Assembly: GCA_947307015.1 (NCBI GenBank) | Contig: CAMZHV010000003.1 | Location: 40,453 to 104,452 of the forward strand | Reading direction: 5' to 3' | Origin: an uncultured Prevotellaceae bacterium | Lineage (GTDB): Bacteria > Bacteroidota > Bacteroidia > Bacteroidales > Bacteroidaceae | DNA: 64,000 bases | Shown: positions 61,254 to 64,000 of the stretch, in pieces | Numbering within the stretch: position 1 is the stretch's first letter | How the letters are laid out: each line of letters begins with the position of its first letter | Notes under the pieces: generated by a model | Seen by the model: the letters and a program-made list of their open reading frames with translations, nothing else | The model's database searches: none | Told to the model about the DNA's origin: nothing | Position numbers and translations under genes: made by a program

Positions 61254-62141
61254 ATGCTCCATTCCAACCCCTTTCCCGAAGTACCACAACTCGTGGACTT
61301 CAATGGCTTCGCCTGGCATTGCGCACTCAAAAGAGGCCCTTACGAAGTGCTCACGCTCTCAAAAATCGAGGGCAATGCACAGCCCCTGCCCGACACCTAC
61401 ATGCCGCCATCTTACGCCCTCGAGTTCCTGCTGCGCGGCACCATCACAGGTAGGGTGAACAACAGGTTAGTAGAACTCCAGCCCAACGATGCCTTCTTCT
61501 GCGTGGCAGACCACATTCACCAAGACGTCATCGTGAGTCCCGATGCGGAGTACTATGTCATGGGATTCACCACCCAGATCGCCGAAGAACTCAACATCCA
61601 CATCTCCCAGTCGCAGTTGGCACAAATCCTGATGCACCCCTCCTGGCATATATCCGAAACGCTCGTGCCAATCATACTCCAGCACATCACTCTTTTGCGC
61701 ATGATGATAGAGGAGAATCAACACGCCACAGCCGTATTGAACGTCGTCCGCTCTCTCATCCTCTGCTTAGCTCAGGAAGCTGCACTCCAGCCCCAACAAA
61801 CCTACACGCTCACACGCGCTGAGCAGATCTGCGGCCACTACCTTTCATTGGTCGAGACCCATTGTCGCGAACACCACCGCGTCGAATGGTACGCCAGCCA
61901 AATGCACCTCTCCGCCAAGTACCTCTCCAACGTCCTCAAACAAACACTCAACACCTCGCCCAACGCATATATCCAGCAAGCCCTCATACGCCAGGCCAAG
62001 TCCCTCCTCTCCTCAACCTCCCTCTCAATCCAGCAGATTGCCGACCGCCTTGGCTTCCAGAACCAGTCCCACTTCGGCACCCTATTCAAGCGCACCACCC
62101 GCCTCAACCCCTCCACTTTCCGATCAACCATCACCTGTTGA
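61254..62141 (+). CDS. AraC-family transcriptional regulator
   Basis: 295 residues. The N-terminal cupin-like sensor (about 30-130; YALEFLLRGTITGRVNNRLVEL, PNDAFFCVADHIHQ) is followed by the AraC double HTH (about 190-290; WYASQMHLSAKYLSNVLKQT, then SIQQIADRLGFQNQSHFGTLFKR). I start at the ATG at 61254, which gives the normal family size; a longer frame from 61113 covers the promoter region. Divergent from the glycosidase/barrel operon, which it may control. Confidence 0.9.
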   Translation: MLHSNPFPEVPQLVDFNGFAWHCALKRGPYEVLTLSKIEGNAQPLPDTYMPPSYALEFLLRGTITGRVNNRLVELQPNDAFFCVADHIHQDVIVSPDAEYYVMGFTTQIAEELNIHISQSQLAQILMHPSWHISETLVPIILQHITLLRMMIEENQHATAVLNVVRSLILCLAQEAALQPQQTYTLTRAEQICGHYLSLVETHCREHHRVEWYASQMHLSAKYLSNVLKQTLNTSPNAYIQQALIRQAKSLLSSTSLSIQQIADRLGFQNQSHFGTLFKRTTRLNPSTFRSTITC

Positions 62142-62222
62142 CACACTCCCACCCAATCCCATATTCCTTCTCAAAATAGATTTTTTCTCAAACCTCTGCC
62201 ACAGTTTGGCGCACCCTTGTCA

Positions 62223-62230
62223 TACTTTTG
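62223..62230 (+). promoter_or_regulatory. -7 promoter element of the WYL operon
   Basis: TACTTTTG, 20 bases before the ATG at 62250. Confidence 0.5.
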
Positions 62231-62249
62231 CGGAAAAATTCAAAGAAAC

Positions 62250-63179
62250 ATGGACAACGATAGAGGACAAAGTTTGATAAACAAATACGTCTGGGTGATA
62301 GAAACCATCTATCGCCGAGGACCGATTTCCTTCAAGGAACTGAACGAGCTATGGCTCCGTGATGATATCAGCAGAGGTGTGGATATCCCCAAGCGTACCT
62401 TCGACAACTGGCGTTATGTTATCTGGGATATGTTCGGCATCAACATCGCTAATGAAGGACGTGGCGAGTATCGTTACTACATTGAGAACGAGGAGGACAT
62501 CAGTAAGAACGGACTCCGTTCATGGTTATATAATACTTTCTGTGTAAGCAATGCTTTGGCGAATAGTCAGAGTATAAAAGACCGTATCATTCTTGAATAT
62601 GTTCCTTCAGGGCAAAACTACTTGCGACCCATCATTGAGGCAATGAAGGAAAACCGTGTGCTCAACATCACCTATCACAGCTACTGGAAAGACGAGGAGA
62701 ACAACTTCGACGTGCAGCCCTACTGCGTAAAGCTGTTCCGCCAACGCTGGTATATGGTGGCCCGCAGCACCTATTCCTATTATTACGAGAAAGGGCCACG
62801 CATCTATGCGCTCGACCGCATCCACTATTTGCAGAAGACAGAAGAGAAGTTTGAGATGCCCAAAGATTGGAGTGCCGATGACTTCTTCGATGGTTGCTTT
62901 GGCATCATTGCTGACCAGCACATTGAGCCCCAGACCGTGAAACTGAAAGTATCGGCAGGACAAGCCAACTATATCCGCGACCTCAAGCTCCACGAGTCGC
63001 AGGAAGAACCTGTTCAAAACGAAGAATACAGCATCTTCACATACAAACTTCGCCCTACTTTCGACTTCCAGCAGGAACTACTCTGGCACGGCGAGGACAC
63101 AGAAGTGCTTGAACCGCTGTGGCTGCGCAAGGAAATGGCAGGAAAGATTAAAAGAATGTGGAACAAATATAAAGAATAA
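62250..63179 (+). CDS. WYL-domain transcriptional regulator
   Basis: 309 residues. An N-terminal winged helix-like part (about 10-70; LINKYVWVIETIYRRGPISF, PKRTFDNWRYVIWDMFGI) precedes a WYL domain (about 120-240; LNITYHSYWKDEEN, VQPYCVKLFRQRWYMVARS, RIYALDRI) and its C-terminal extension. RWYMVA is the WYL-type core. WYL regulators often control defence or stress loci and sense nucleotides or nucleic acids. I start at the ATG at 62250. The next gene starts 2 bases after its stop. Confidence 0.88.
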   Translation: MDNDRGQSLINKYVWVIETIYRRGPISFKELNELWLRDDISRGVDIPKRTFDNWRYVIWDMFGINIANEGRGEYRYYIENEEDISKNGLRSWLYNTFCVSNALANSQSIKDRIILEYVPSGQNYLRPIIEAMKENRVLNITYHSYWKDEENNFDVQPYCVKLFRQRWYMVARSTYSYYYEKGPRIYALDRIHYLQKTEEKFEMPKDWSADDFFDGCFGIIADQHIEPQTVKLKVSAGQANYIRDLKLHESQEEPVQNEEYSIFTYKLRPTFDFQQELLWHGEDTEVLEPLWLRKEMAGKIKRMWNKYKE

Positions 63180-63181
63180 AA

Positions 63182-63793
63182 ATGAAACTAAGAACAATTT
63201 TAGAAAACGTCTTTTTTACGTCAACAAACATCGAAGAAACTTTTGAAGAGATAGCCAAAACTATGTTGTATGATGGCTACCTCAAAGTACGTAATGAATA
63301 CAGAGTGTATATTAAAACTGTCGAGTTCTATTTACACGCAGAGGAAGGCAGTCCGCTGAATGTATCAGATCCCATTGTATATCACAGAAATGGGAAACTT
63401 CACAGCGGGAACGTGCCTTATTTCCCAATAATGACGCTTCATGCTCATGTTTCTGGGTTTGACATCACTTTCGAAAACGAAGCTTTAAAATACAGGGCTT
63501 CAGCTCTTATTCGAAAGTATGCTATTTTTGATGAAAAGTCGAAGTGTTTTATTGAAACTAAAGAAGGATATAAGTATGATGACAGATCAACCTATCTTTA
63601 CAACTATCTGAATGGGTTCTCCGTCAATGGTAACAATGATATTATATGGGTTGACCAAGTCTCATCAGCAAAACATGAACTGAATCCACCTACTCCCAGA
63701 AGAAATGTTTTTGAATACGTAGGAGAAGAGAAGACTAACAAAAAAGATATGCGTCTCTGGAGCTATTCCCGGAAAAACGAAATAGAAGTATGA
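63182..63793 (+). CDS. unknown protein between WYL regulator and deiminase-like gene
   Basis: 203 residues, cytosolic, no signal peptide. The pattern TVEFYLHAEEGSPLNVSDPI, YHRNGKLHSGNVPYFPI, TLHAHVSGFDITFENEAL, ALIRKYAIF faintly recalls 3-methyladenine-glycosylase-like proteins of Bacteroidetes, which I cannot confirm. Overlaps the next gene by 4 bases, so the three genes form an operon. Confidence 0.6.
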   Translation: MKLRTILENVFFTSTNIEETFEEIAKTMLYDGYLKVRNEYRVYIKTVEFYLHAEEGSPLNVSDPIVYHRNGKLHSGNVPYFPIMTLHAHVSGFDITFENEALKYRASALIRKYAIFDEKSKCFIETKEGYKYDDRSTYLYNYLNGFSVNGNNDIIWVDQVSSAKHELNPPTPRRNVFEYVGEEKTNKKDMRLWSYSRKNEIEV

Positions 63794-64000
63794 TAAAGGA
63801 TATTGATAGCAATAAAGTATACATATCCGACCAATTGGAGAAGAAATATTCAGATACCTTCAGACGATTGACGGCATTGTTCAACGAAGAGGGTGTTAAG
63901 TGGGCCATTATTCCTCATACTAATGATATATGGGTTAGGGATTATATGCCAATTCAAATAGGTGACAACGATTTTCTGCTTTATCGCTACGAACCGGATT
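63790..64000 (+). CDS. agmatine deiminase / peptidylarginine deiminase-like protein, N-terminal part
   Basis: 70 codons before the window ends. NDIWVRDYMPIQIG is the characteristic substrate-Arg/Asp region of the PAD_porph/agmatine deiminase family (guanidine-group modifying). The catalytic Cys and His lie beyond the edge, so activity is unknown. The ATG overlaps the previous stop (ATGA). Confidence 0.75.
   Translation, partial: MIKDIDSNKVYISDQLEKKYSDTFRRLTALFNEEGVKWAIIPHTNDIWVRDYMPIQIGDNDFLLYRYEPD

Overview
The window is chromosomal DNA from a Bacteroidales bacterium, most likely a Prevotella-type gut or oral anaerobe. The evidence is repeated Bacteroidetes-type promoters (TTG/TTTG, about 19-22 bases, TAnnTTTG), type IX secretion-like C-terminal sorting tails, a three-subunit fumarate reductase/succinate dehydrogenase, a BACON-domain lipoprotein, DUF4271 and DUF3098 proteins, and a SAM-II riboswitch before metK. 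The genus is inference; there is no rRNA to anchor it.

From 1 to about 37.5 kb the window is mostly compact housekeeping DNA of balanced base composition. In order it holds uvrC (partial), apt, mnmG with a parS-like site at its end, the sdhCAB/frdCAB operon, a TlpA-like lipoprotein, an S41 protease and a PfkB kinase. Then come two identical tRNA-Asn genes and a tightly overlapped run miaB-ftsX-DUF3098-uppP-truB-queA-folK, followed by ychF, lgt, a porin, rpoN and a PAP2-like membrane protein. After these are a large internally duplicated surface-biogenesis protein, SAM-II/metK/LOG/DUF4271/hemD/rnpA/yidD, a 1279-residue secreted metalloprotease-like protein, an SpmA-SpmB fusion, and an NfeD/flotillin pair with a 27-residue ORF between them. 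A GC-rich inverted-pair repeat (core CCCTCCC..GGGAGGG) occurs three times here: in the N-terminal extension of uvrC, between sdhA and sdhB, and inside the truB reading frame.

From about 37.6 to 49 kb the DNA becomes AT-rich and mosaic: a TPR/HTH membrane regulator with a small secreted peptide, short lipoprotein and secreted-protein genes and remnants, an AlbA_2 (Schlafen-like) protein, and two displaced RHS tips with different toxin-like C-termini, each followed by probable immunity genes. The first pair is an esterase/lipase-like tip with an ankyrin protein. A roughly 190-base segment (sorting tail plus promoter) is duplicated at both edges of this island and precedes the AlbA_2 gene and a DUF1016 nuclease gene.

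From 50.1 to 52.4 kb lies a mostly non-coding stretch. It contains three successive multi-helix domains built from perfect or near-perfect inverted repeats (50209-50340, 50437-50680, 50744-50867), a 35-codon ORF ending in a terminator, a phage-replication-like gene, a DUF4248-like fragment and a repeat also found 14.7 kb away. This is the best candidate in the window for something undescribed: a large structured RNA in a decayed mobile element.

From 52.4 kb to the end are surface and carbohydrate genes (YARHG/DUF3160 protein, CapA-like protein, BACON/HExxH lipoprotein, a small beta-barrel, a GH53-like glycosidase divergent from an AraC regulator) and a WYL-regulator / unknown / agmatine-deiminase-like operon cut by the window edge.
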